DNA from: an uncultured Clostridia bacterium
Lineage (GTDB): Bacteria; Bacillota; Clostridia; TANB77; CAG-508
Assembly: GCA_934178475.1 (NCBI GenBank)
Contig: CAKPQH010000003.1
Span: 1-64,000 of the forward strand
Reading direction: 5' to 3'
DNA length: 64,000 nt
In this document: positions 16,305 to 24,393 of the stretch, piece after piece
Position numbering within the stretch: position 1 is the first letter of the stretch
Layout: each line of letters starts with the position of its first letter
Program-made: the position numbers and the translations under genes
Notes under the pieces: model-generated
Told to the model about the DNA's origin: nothing
Database searches by the model: none
What the model saw: the letters and a program-made list of their open reading frames with translations, nothing else

Positions 16305-17468
16305 ATGAAAAAAATATTAAATGCACTAATAGTTTTTATCATATTAATACTTATAATTTCATATAGTAGTATAAGTATGGCTGTTACAGAGAAAGAACTG
16401 AATAATGAAAAGAATAATATAAATAACCAAATTGAAGATAAGAAAAAAGAAATAGAAAATATACAAGCTCAAAAATCTGAAAACATGAAGGCGGTTGAAA
16501 CTCTAATGGATCAAATTTCTGATTATGAGGATGAAATTGATGAGTTAGATGGCAAAATTTCTGATTTGACAAGCAAAATAAAAGGGGCATCAAACAAAAT
16601 TAAGGAAGATGAAGAAAAGTATAATCAAAAACAGGCTCAACTTAAAGATATTCTTGTTACAACATATGAAAATGGTAAAACATCATTTTTAGATTTTCTT
16701 TTATCATCAAATAGTTTAATAGAGTTTATTTCAACATATTATATGATATCAGAACTTACAAGTTATGATACAGATTTATTAGAGGAAGTTGAAAATGAAA
16801 AGAAAAGTTTGGAAGAACAAAAACAAACATTGGAAGAAAATAAATCTTCTTTAAATTCTGCAAAAACAACAAAAGAGGCAAAATCTGCAGCTTTAAAAAC
16901 AGCTAAAACAGCTAAAGAGAAAAAGGTAGCAGAGCTTACAGAAGATGAGAAAAAGACACAAGCAGAAATTCAAGAATTAAAAAATCATGAAGCTAGTATA
17001 AATAAAAAGATTCAACAAATGAAAGAAGAATATGACAGAAAAATGAATTCTGGTTCAAATAAGGGGCCTACTTCTTTATCATCAGGTTGGCCAGTAGCAA
17101 ATCCATCTATAGGAACTAAATATGGAGTATCTGGTAAGTATTGGAGTTCTGGATATCATACAGGAGTCGATTTTAAAGCATCAATAGGAACACCGGTATA
17201 TTCTATAGGAGATGGACAGGTATTTGATACAGGTTATAATTCTGCTTATGGAAATTATGTTGAAATTTATCACGGAAATAATATTTATAGTTTTTATGCT
17301 CATGCATCTAGTGTAAAAGTAAAAGAGGGGCAAACAGTTAGTAAAGGTCAACAAATAATGTTATCAGGAGCTACAGGAAATGTTACAGGACCACATTTAC
17401 ATTTTGAAATTAGAACTCCAGGATATAGATATTCAAATTGTGTAAATCCAATGAGTTATTTACCTTAA
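16305..17468 (+). CDS. Coiled-coil M23 peptidoglycan hydrolase, copy 2
   Basis: Paralogue of the preceding gene (387 residues) with the same plan: signal peptide (about 1-27), coiled coil (about 30-250), a Ser/Gly linker and a LytM domain (about 265-387). Zinc-site residues are present: YHTGVDF, YAHASS, GPHLHFEIR. The two copies share the ENGKTSFLDFLLSS-type segment in the coiled coil (copy 1: ESGKTTYLDVLLSS), which suggests tandem duplication and a common FtsX-binding region. 21 nt separate the genes. Having two FtsEX-linked hydrolases in a row is less usual than one; they may serve division and elongation separately (inference). Confidence 0.9.
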   Translation: MKKILNALIVFIILILIISYSSISMAVTEKELNNEKNNINNQIEDKKKEIENIQAQKSENMKAVETLMDQISDYEDEIDELDGKISDLTSKIKGASNKIKEDEEKYNQKQAQLKDILVTTYENGKTSFLDFLLSSNSLIEFISTYYMISELTSYDTDLLEEVENEKKSLEEQKQTLEENKSSLNSAKTTKEAKSAALKTAKTAKEKKVAELTEDEKKTQAEIQELKNHEASINKKIQQMKEEYDRKMNSGSNKGPTSLSSGWPVANPSIGTKYGVSGKYWSSGYHTGVDFKASIGTPVYSIGDGQVFDTGYNSAYGNYVEIYHGNNIYSFYAHASSVKVKEGQTVSKGQQIMLSGATGNVTGPHLHFEIRTPGYRYSNCVNPMSYLP

Positions 17469-17492
17469 AAGTAAATTAGGAAGGAAGAAGAA

Positions 17493-18722
17493 ATGGAAAA
17501 AAATAAAACACAAAAAGTTTATAAAATAATAATGCTTGTTATTTTAACAGCATTTGTAACATTTATTGTTACATCACTTTCAATGTATACATATTTTAAA
17601 AATAATACAGGATATGGATTAATAAATACTACATCTAATACTTCGACAAATACTCAAGATATTCCTTCTTATTTAAAACAAATAAGAAGTGCCATAAACA
17701 AATACTATTTGTGGAAAGATAAAATAAGTGAAGAAGATTTGGAAAATGGTGCAATTGAAGGATATGTAAAAGGATTAGGAGATGAATATACAGAGTATGT
17801 ACCTTCATCTGAAATGAAAGAATACACAGAAAACATAAATGGTAGTTTTGTTGGTATAGGTGTGTATATGGTAAAGGATGAGAAGGCAGGAAGAGTTTTA
17901 ATATATTATCCTATTCCAGAAAGTCCTGCAGAGAAAGCTGGAATTAAAGCAGGAGATTTAATAATAAGTGTTGATGGAAAAGAATACACCGCTGATGATT
18001 TTGAAGAAATATCTAAATATATAAAAGGTGAAGAAGGAACTACAGTAAATATTGTTATTGAAAGAGATGGAGAAAGAAAATCATTTGATGTTGTTAGAAA
18101 GAAAATAAATACAAATCCTATTTCTAAAAATGTTTATAATAAAAATGTTGGATATATAAAAATTCCTAGTTTTGATGAAGGAACAGCAGAAGCATTTAAA
18201 ACAAAACTTCAAGATTTAGTAAATAATGAAGGTGTTAAATCAGTAGTAATAGATTTAAGAAATAATGGAGGAGGTTTAGTTGACCAAGCAACAAAAATTG
18301 CAGATTATTTCTTAGAGAAAAAAGAAACTATATTAATCACTAAAGACAATGAAGGAAATAAACAAATTACTTATTCTGAAATGGACCCAATATTTAATAT
18401 GCCTATTGTAATACTTGTTAATAAGAATACTGCTAGTGCATCAGAAATATTAACAGCAGCTCTTAAAGAAAATGGTAAAGCTAAAGTTGTTGGAGAAACA
18501 ACATATGGAAAAGGTGTTATACAAACTTTATTTACATTGTCTGATGGTAGTGGGCTTAAAATAACAACTGCTGAGTATTATTCACCAAAAGAGAATACAA
18601 TACATAAAGTTGGAATTACTCCAGATTCAGAAGTAAAACTTCCAGATTCTGTTAAGAGTATGTATGTATTGACAGAAGATCAAGATACGCAATTAAAAGC
18701 TGCGATAGAATTATTAAAATAA
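17493..18722 (+). CDS. S41 C-terminal processing peptidase (CtpA/CtpB-like)
   Basis: Membrane-anchored serine protease of 409 residues: one TM segment (about 12-33), an N-terminal helical domain, PDZ domain (about 103-190, containing SFVGIGVYM and SPAEKAGIKAGDLIISVDG), then the S41 catalytic domain. The Ser-Lys dyad is visible: Ser in NTASASEIL (about 316) and Lys in TTYGKGVIQ (about 341). Relatives cleave extracytoplasmic proteins, such as SpoIVFA (CtpB in sporulation) or envelope hydrolases. Its position directly behind the two M23 enzymes suggests it trims one of them or another wall factor; that is inference. 24 nt from the upstream gene. Confidence 0.93.
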   Translation: MEKNKTQKVYKIIMLVILTAFVTFIVTSLSMYTYFKNNTGYGLINTTSNTSTNTQDIPSYLKQIRSAINKYYLWKDKISEEDLENGAIEGYVKGLGDEYTEYVPSSEMKEYTENINGSFVGIGVYMVKDEKAGRVLIYYPIPESPAEKAGIKAGDLIISVDGKEYTADDFEEISKYIKGEEGTTVNIVIERDGERKSFDVVRKKINTNPISKNVYNKNVGYIKIPSFDEGTAEAFKTKLQDLVNNEGVKSVVIDLRNNGGGLVDQATKIADYFLEKKETILITKDNEGNKQITYSEMDPIFNMPIVILVNKNTASASEILTAALKENGKAKVVGETTYGKGVIQTLFTLSDGSGLKITTAEYYSPKENTIHKVGITPDSEVKLPDSVKSMYVLTEDQDTQLKAAIELLK

Positions 18723-18753
18723 AAGATATAATTGAAGGGATGGAAATATAGAA

Positions 18754-19395
18754 ATGAATCTTCCAAATAAATTGACAATATTTAGAATAATTTTAGTACC
18801 TATAATGGTTATTATACCATTTTTTACTAACACGAAAGAAGTATTTGAAATCCCATTGAATTTGTTAATAATAGATGCTATTTTTATAATAGCATCTATT
18901 ACAGATAAATTGGATGGATATTTAGCAAGAAAAAATAATCAAGTAACAACTTTTGGTAAATTTTTGGATCCGATAGCAGATAAGATATTAGTTTTAGCAG
19001 CATTAATAATGCTTGTTGAGATGCAAAAAATACCAGCATGGATACCAATAATTGTATTATTTAGAGAATTTATTGTTTCTGGATATAGATTAATTGCATC
19101 ACAAAATGGAGGAAAGGTTATTGCTGCATCTATTTGGGGAAAAATAAAAACAGTAACTCAAATGATAGGAATAATGATAATGTTTTTAAGCAATTATTCA
19201 TATTTCCAATTTGTATTTAGAGTAGATAGCATACAAAAAATGATGATTAACTCTGCATCTATATATATGAGTACACCACAATATATAATAAATATATTAG
19301 GAAGTATACTTATTACAATATCAGTGATAGCTACAGTTTTCTCAGGAATAAATTATTTAAAAGATGGAAAAGATTTGTTTTTGGAGGATAAATAA
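18754..19395 (+). CDS. pgsA: CDP-diacylglycerol--glycerol-3-phosphate 3-phosphatidyltransferase
   Basis: Membrane enzyme (213 residues) catalysing the first committed step to phosphatidylglycerol: CDP-diacylglycerol plus glycerol 3-phosphate gives phosphatidylglycerol phosphate plus CMP. The CDP-alcohol phosphotransferase signature D-x2-DG-x2-AR-x8-G-x3-D-x3-D is present as TDKLDGYLARKNNQVTTFGKFLDPIAD (about 49-75). N-terminus MNLPNKLTIFRIILVP is typical of PgsA. Several TM helices are visible. It is co-directional with the upstream envelope genes; its stop is immediately followed by the ATG of rpe. Confidence 0.95.
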   Translation: MNLPNKLTIFRIILVPIMVIIPFFTNTKEVFEIPLNLLIIDAIFIIASITDKLDGYLARKNNQVTTFGKFLDPIADKILVLAALIMLVEMQKIPAWIPIIVLFREFIVSGYRLIASQNGGKVIAASIWGKIKTVTQMIGIMIMFLSNYSYFQFVFRVDSIQKMMINSASIYMSTPQYIINILGSILITISVIATVFSGINYLKDGKDLFLEDK

Positions 19396-20055
19396 ATGTG
19401 TGAAGTATCAACATCTATATTAAATATAGAAAAAGGGAAAGAAACGGAAACAATAATGAAGCTTGAAAAAGCAAAAACAGATTATCTTCATATTGACGTT
19501 ATGGATGGAAAATTTGTTGAAAAAGATACTTATAAAAAGATGATGGAGATTGCTGATTATTCAAAAAGAGTATCAAATTTGAATCTAGATGTTCATTTGA
19601 TGGTCGAAGATGTAAAAAAAGGTATAGAAGATTTTTCAGCAGTTGAACCTAATATAATAACATTTCATTTAGAGGCTTGTAAAGATGAAAAAGAAGTTTT
19701 TGAGCATATTAACTATATAAAAAGTTTACATTCAAAAGTTGGAATATCTATAAAACCTAATACAGATATCAAAGAAATTTATAAGTTTTTACCATATATA
19801 CATTTAGTTTTAGTGATGACAGTTGAACCAGGAAAAGGTGGACAAACATTATTAAAAGATATGGTAAATAAAGTAGCTACATTAAAGAATTATATTGATG
19901 AAAATAACATTGAAATAGATATAGAAGCAGATGGGGGAATTAATCTTTCGACTTGTGAAGATATTAAGAAAGCAGGAGCTAATATATTGGTTTCTGGAAC
20001 TGCAATTTTAATGGCGAAAAATTATGAGAATATAATTTGTGAACTAAAAAGGTAA
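19396..20055 (+). CDS. rpe: Ribulose-phosphate 3-epimerase
   Basis: TIM-barrel epimerase (219 residues) that interconverts ribulose 5-phosphate and xylulose 5-phosphate. Family signatures: YLHIDVMDGKFV (about 33-44, metal-binding H and catalytic D), DVHLMVED (about 65-72), MTVEPGKGGQ (about 141-150) and IEADGGIN (about 181-188). Compared with canonical enzymes the N-terminus is diverged: CEVSTSILNIE replaces the usual ISPSILSADF. It is therefore likely but not certain that ribulose 5-phosphate is the substrate; allulose 6-phosphate epimerase is the alternative. The ATG abuts the pgsA stop and GGAGG lies 8 nt upstream. Confidence 0.88.
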   Translation: MCEVSTSILNIEKGKETETIMKLEKAKTDYLHIDVMDGKFVEKDTYKKMMEIADYSKRVSNLNLDVHLMVEDVKKGIEDFSAVEPNIITFHLEACKDEKEVFEHINYIKSLHSKVGISIKPNTDIKEIYKFLPYIHLVLVMTVEPGKGGQTLLKDMVNKVATLKNYIDENNIEIDIEADGGINLSTCEDIKKAGANILVSGTAILMAKNYENIICELKR

Positions 20056-20080
20056 AATAAAATATAAGGGTGTGTTTATA

Positions 20081-22342
20081 ATGAAACATAAGAAAAAAGT
20101 AATTACATTAATTATTTTAGCAATAATTTTAACTATAATTACAAATATCTGCAAAGCATCAAGCTCTTATCTTGAATATAAAAATATTGATGAAACATGT
20201 AGTTTAACATCTGGAGATTTGTTTTTTTATGCTATTAGATTTAGAAATTTTGCCGATTCATCAGAAATATTTGGTTTATCAGGTATTGTTCAAAACAATG
20301 GGAGTATAGCGGAAAACTTTGTTGCAAAAGCAACATTTTATGATGAAAATTATAATTTGATAGCTACATTAGAATCTAATCAATATGTTCCAGCATATGA
20401 AAAGAATTCTTATAGTAATGTTGGAAATATATCTGAAATAAAAAAAGGGTATACAGTAAATGATATATGTTATTATTCTTTAGAAGTTCAGAATTCGACA
20501 AGCTCATTTGGAGGTTCTAGTTCTAGTTCTAATTCTAATAAATATGATTATAAAATAACATCTTATGATATTAATATGGTTGTAGATGAAAATAATACAT
20601 TTGATATTACAGAAACGATTACAGCATATTTTAATATTGCAAAACATGGTATTTTCAGAAAGATACCATTAAGAAACTCTGTAGCAAGGTTAGATGGTAC
20701 AGAATCAAAAAATAGAGCACAGATAAGTAATATTGAGGTAAGTGATAATTATAAGGTTTCAAATGAAGATGGCTATAAAGTTATAAAAATTGGAGATGCT
20801 AATACAACTCTTACAGGAAGTCATACATATACAATAAAATATACTTACAATATTGGCAAAGATCCGTTAAAGGATGTTGATGAATTGTATTTTAATCTAA
20901 TTGGAGAAGAGTGGGATACTACTATTGATAATATAACTTTTAAAATAACAATGCCTAAAGAATTTGATGAATCACAGTTGGGATTTTCTTGTGGTAGTGT
21001 AGGTTCTACAAATAGTTCAAATGTAGATTATTCTGTCTATGATAAAGAAATTACAGGAAGTGTAAAAGGAACATTAACACCAAAGCAAGCATTGACAGTT
21101 AGATTGACTTTGCCAGAAGGCTATTTTGTGGGAGCAGGATTAAAAGCAGATATGTTTTCTGTTTTTGTTATAATACTATCTTTGGTATTTTTACTTATTT
21201 CATATATGTTATGGAAAAAGTATGGAAAAGATGATGAAGTAATAGAAACAGTTGAGTTTTATCCACCAGAAGGGTATAATCCAGCAGAACTTGGCTTTTT
21301 GTATAAAGGCAAAGCCGATAATGAGGATATTGTTTCTTTATTGATTTATTTGGCAAATAAAGGATATTTAAAGATTGAAGAAACGGAAAACAAGGTATTA
21401 TTTTTGAGTTCTAAAGGATTTAAAATAACGAAGTTAAAAGAATATGATGGGGACAATGCATGTGAAGAGATATTCTTTGAAGGTTTATTTAAAGGTGGAA
21501 AACAGACAGTTACAGAGAATGATTTGTATGATGAATTTTATAAAACTTTAGGTAAAATAAATTCAAAAATAAATTCAAGAGAAAATAGAAACAAAATATT
21601 TGAGAAAATATCAAATAGAAAAATAAAATGGATTGTTTTGATGATTATAACCATATTTTGTTTGATAACTATAAAACCAGTGGTAGATTATTCTTCTGAA
21701 GGTTTGTTTATGCTTCCTTTTGCATTAATTTTTCCGGGTGTAGGTTTTACAGTACTGATTTCAATGGTCTTTGGTCAAAAATCAAATTGGGCAATAAAAA
21801 TATTTGGACTTGTATGGGGTGGAATGTTTGGAGGTATGCCTTGGCTTTTCATTGTTTTACCATGTTTATTACAAAATATAATGTATTTAATAACATATAT
21901 TATAGGAATCATTTGTATAGCAGTTATGATAATTATTAGTAAGCATATGCCTAAAAGAACTCCATATGGAAATGAAATTTTAGGAAAAATAAAAGGATTT
22001 AAAAGATTTTTGGAGACTGCTGAAAAAGAACAACTTGAGAGTTTAGTTATGGATAATCCAGAGTATTTTTACAATATTTTACCATATACGTATGTTTTAG
22101 GAGTATCTGATAAATGGATAAATCAATTTGAAACTATTGCACTTAAGGCTCCTGACTGGTATGATGCTCATGATAATTTTAGTGTCCATAATTTTAGTAT
22201 GTTTGTAAATTCAACTATGAGTTCTGCTTCGAGTGTTATGATGTCTAGCCCTTCTAGTTCAAGTGGTGGTTCATCTGGAGGAAGCAGTGGAGGCGGTTCA
22301 TCAGGAGGAGGCTCTGGCGGAGGTGGCGGAGGTTCTTGGTAA
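20081..22342 (+). CDS. DUF2207 membrane protein with Gly/Ser-rich tail
   Basis: Large membrane protein (753 residues) of unknown function. A signal peptide (about 1-25) is followed by a unique extracellular region (about 30-150), then the DUF2207 domain (YDINMVVDENNTFDITETITAYF onward, about 165-350). A TM segment lies at about 360-380, followed by a cytoplasmic region and a cluster of TM segments at about 520-625. The tail of Gly and Ser (last 30 residues) ending GGSW is usual for this family. GTG 20072 also opens the frame, but AAGGG with ATG 20081 is preferred. DUF2207 proteins are widespread and uncharacterised. Confidence 0.85.
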   Translation: MKHKKKVITLIILAIILTIITNICKASSSYLEYKNIDETCSLTSGDLFFYAIRFRNFADSSEIFGLSGIVQNNGSIAENFVAKATFYDENYNLIATLESNQYVPAYEKNSYSNVGNISEIKKGYTVNDICYYSLEVQNSTSSFGGSSSSSNSNKYDYKITSYDINMVVDENNTFDITETITAYFNIAKHGIFRKIPLRNSVARLDGTESKNRAQISNIEVSDNYKVSNEDGYKVIKIGDANTTLTGSHTYTIKYTYNIGKDPLKDVDELYFNLIGEEWDTTIDNITFKITMPKEFDESQLGFSCGSVGSTNSSNVDYSVYDKEITGSVKGTLTPKQALTVRLTLPEGYFVGAGLKADMFSVFVIILSLVFLLISYMLWKKYGKDDEVIETVEFYPPEGYNPAELGFLYKGKADNEDIVSLLIYLANKGYLKIEETENKVLFLSSKGFKITKLKEYDGDNACEEIFFEGLFKGGKQTVTENDLYDEFYKTLGKINSKINSRENRNKIFEKISNRKIKWIVLMIITIFCLITIKPVVDYSSEGLFMLPFALIFPGVGFTVLISMVFGQKSNWAIKIFGLVWGGMFGGMPWLFIVLPCLLQNIMYLITYIIGIICIAVMIIISKHMPKRTPYGNEILGKIKGFKRFLETAEKEQLESLVMDNPEYFYNILPYTYVLGVSDKWINQFETIALKAPDWYDAHDNFSVHNFSMFVNSTMSSASSVMMSSPSSSSGGSSGGSSGGGSSGGGSGGGGGGSW

Positions 22343-22500
22343 TATATAAATAATGTTGTTAAGATAAAGTAGTGATATATTTAATTATATATTGCTATTT
22401 TTTATTTATAATAAGTATGAATAAAACTCACTGTAAAATAAATAATATATATGATAATATAAATATTATTATAAAGAGATAACGTAGGAGGAAAGTGCTA

Positions 22501-24330
22501 ATGAATGAATTAAAAAATAAAAAAGGAATAACATTAATAGCATTAGTAATTACAATAATAGTATTGTTAATCTTAGCAGGAATATCAGTGAGTATGATAA
22601 CTTCGCGAGATGGGATATTAAACAAGGCAATCAATGCTAAAAAAGCAAGTGAGGAAGCTAAAAGGAAGGAAGAAAGGCAGTTATCAGAATTAAGTGAATT
22701 AATAGAAAATAATGGAGAAGCAAGTTTAATAGGGTATAATGTAGACAAAAAAACAAATAGTCCAAGAGTAACAGGAAGCACATCAGAAGAGTCAGGATTG
22801 ATACCAATAAAGTATAATGGAACAAACTGGGTAGTATGTTCAGAAACAGATAAAGAGTGGTATAATTATGCAGATCAAAATGAAAGTCCAAAGCAAGAAT
22901 TAAAATGGGCAAATGCAATGTTATCAGACGGAAAATACAAAGCAGGAGAAGTAAAAGAAGGACAAGTAGTAGAAGAAAATGAATTAGGAAGTATGTTTGT
23001 ATGGATACCAAGGTTTGCATATAGTATGACAAAGTATAAAGCTGAAGTTGAAGGAGCAACAGATGCTAACAATGGGAAAACACAAAATATAACGAAAGTG
23101 GTATTCTTAAAGGGAACAACAAATGAAGATAAAGATGGAAATACATATCCAACAGATTATGATATAACAAAGCAAACAGCCGGAGAAAAATCAACAATGA
23201 TAGTACATCCAGCATTCACATTTGGAGGAGCAAACTTAAGAGGAATATGGGTAGCAAAGTTTGAAGCAAGTATGGCAGAGACAAATGAGAATACAACAAT
23301 AGCAAATAATGACAATGCAAGTACAAAGACTGTAAAAGTATTACCAAATGCAGAAAGTTGGAGATATATAATGATAGGAAAATCATTTGAAGTATGTTAT
23401 AACATGAAAAGTAAAGACATATACAAATTATCAAAAGGAACAGATACACATTTGATAAAAAATAATGAATGGGGAGCAGTAGCATATTTAGCTGCATCAC
23501 AATATGGAGTAATACCATCGATAAATACATCAGTAGCACAATATGAGAGCGAAAAGTATCATTCATATACAGGAGCAGGAGATTATAAAACAAATATAAC
23601 ACAAAGTACAACAGGGAATGTAACAGGAATATATGACTTAAATGGAGGTGCATGGGAAAGAGTAGCAGCATACTGGGATAATGGAAGTAGCAGTCTAAAT
23701 GTATGTGCAGGAAAAATAACAGTAGATGGAAAAGAAGTAAAGTTATTTAGTGGAAATAAATTAAATAGTGAATTTGCAGCATATTGGGATAAATATGATG
23801 TAAGTGAAGATGAAAAAACAAATGGAGCTGCAACATGGGCTATGGCAAATAATGCAGAAAATATAGTTACGAAAAATACAAATCTTGCAAAATATGCGTA
23901 TGATAGAGTACAATTAATGAAAAATATAAAAGGTGATGCTATATATGAAGTAATTAATGGAAATGATTTTTCATATTATGGGATAAGATATTATGGTGGA
24001 AAATATACAGAGCAATTGTTAAAAGCAACATATGATGATAAGGGAAATGTAATTGCAACAAATCATGAGGTTTCAAGCGGATATACAACAGGATTATATG
24101 ATGGCGACTATATGTTAATAGGAACATTTGCTTTGCCTTTTATTAATCGTGGTGGTTATTGGGCTAATAGTACTATGCAACGGTGTGTTTGGCACTTGTG
24201 GATCAGATGGTGGGGCACCTTATTTCTACAGTGCGTTCCGTCCAGTGGTAATTTTGTAGAAAAAATATATATAAATACTATAAAGAATAAATGGATTTTT
24301 AATTTTGAAATTCCATTTATTTTTTATTAA
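22501..24330 (+). CDS. Prepilin-like FGE/C-lectin-type surface protein, 3' end frameshifted
   Basis: As it stands the frame gives 609 residues. N-terminus KKGITLIALVITIIVLLILAG is prepilin-like and nearly the same as in the gene at 11974. An FGE-like ectodomain follows, with FVWIPRFAYSM, GIWVAKFEAS, IYDLNGGAWE and PFINRGGYWANST. After that the frame turns to unusual text (WHLWIRWWG) and runs through a terminator. Skipping one base around 24172-24178 gives NGVFGTCGSDGGAPYF then YSAFRPVVIL and a stop at 24257-24259, the normal family ending. So the intact gene would be 22501-24259. AGGAGG at 22486-22491 supports ATG 22501 over GTG 22495. Either a real one-base insertion or an assembly error. 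Confidence 0.8.
   Translation: MNELKNKKGITLIALVITIIVLLILAGISVSMITSRDGILNKAINAKKASEEAKRKEERQLSELSELIENNGEASLIGYNVDKKTNSPRVTGSTSEESGLIPIKYNGTNWVVCSETDKEWYNYADQNESPKQELKWANAMLSDGKYKAGEVKEGQVVEENELGSMFVWIPRFAYSMTKYKAEVEGATDANNGKTQNITKVVFLKGTTNEDKDGNTYPTDYDITKQTAGEKSTMIVHPAFTFGGANLRGIWVAKFEASMAETNENTTIANNDNASTKTVKVLPNAESWRYIMIGKSFEVCYNMKSKDIYKLSKGTDTHLIKNNEWGAVAYLAASQYGVIPSINTSVAQYESEKYHSYTGAGDYKTNITQSTTGNVTGIYDLNGGAWERVAAYWDNGSSSLNVCAGKITVDGKEVKLFSGNKLNSEFAAYWDKYDVSEDEKTNGAATWAMANNAENIVTKNTNLAKYAYDRVQLMKNIKGDAIYEVINGNDFSYYGIRYYGGKYTEQLLKATYDDKGNVIATNHEVSSGYTTGLYDGDYMLIGTFALPFINRGGYWANSTMQRCVWHLWIRWWGTLFLQCVPSSGNFVEKIYINTIKNKWIFNFEIPFIFY
24130..24259 (+). other. Candidate DGR variable region (VR2), with +1 frameshift
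   Basis: About 124 bp with about 44% G+C (55 bases counted) in an AT-rich gene. It encodes RGG-x8-GVF-x-FRPVVIL in the corrected frame. The composition jump and 3'-terminal position match the candidate at 13165, although the two variable sequences belong to different sub-patterns. Confidence 0.55.
24286..24326 (+). terminator. Terminator after prepilin-like gene 2
   Basis: AATAAATGGA 24286-24295 pairs with TCCATTTATT 24312-24321, followed by T run. It lies 27 nt after the stop codon of the corrected reading frame, but inside the uncorrected frame, which supports the frameshift. Confidence 0.85.
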
Positions 24331-24336
24331 AAGCTA

Positions 24337-24365
24337 TTGATAAAAAAAAACAATTTGTATATAAT
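24337..24365 (+). promoter_or_regulatory. Promoter of LonB-like protease gene
   Basis: TTGATA at 24337-24342 and TATAAT at 24360-24365 with a 17-nt spacer. Confidence 0.75.
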
Positions 24366-24393
24366 ACAAGAAGAAATATTATGGAGGTAACCA

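Noticed and set aside
22240..22340. Gly/Ser-coding repeat as a mobile or phase-variable repeat
   Set aside because: Gly/Ser tails are normal for DUF2207 proteins and the DNA is not a perfect tandem repeat.
22428..23671. Several minus-strand frames opposite the second prepilin-like gene
   Set aside because: Leucine-rich low-complexity shadows of the AT-rich + strand gene.
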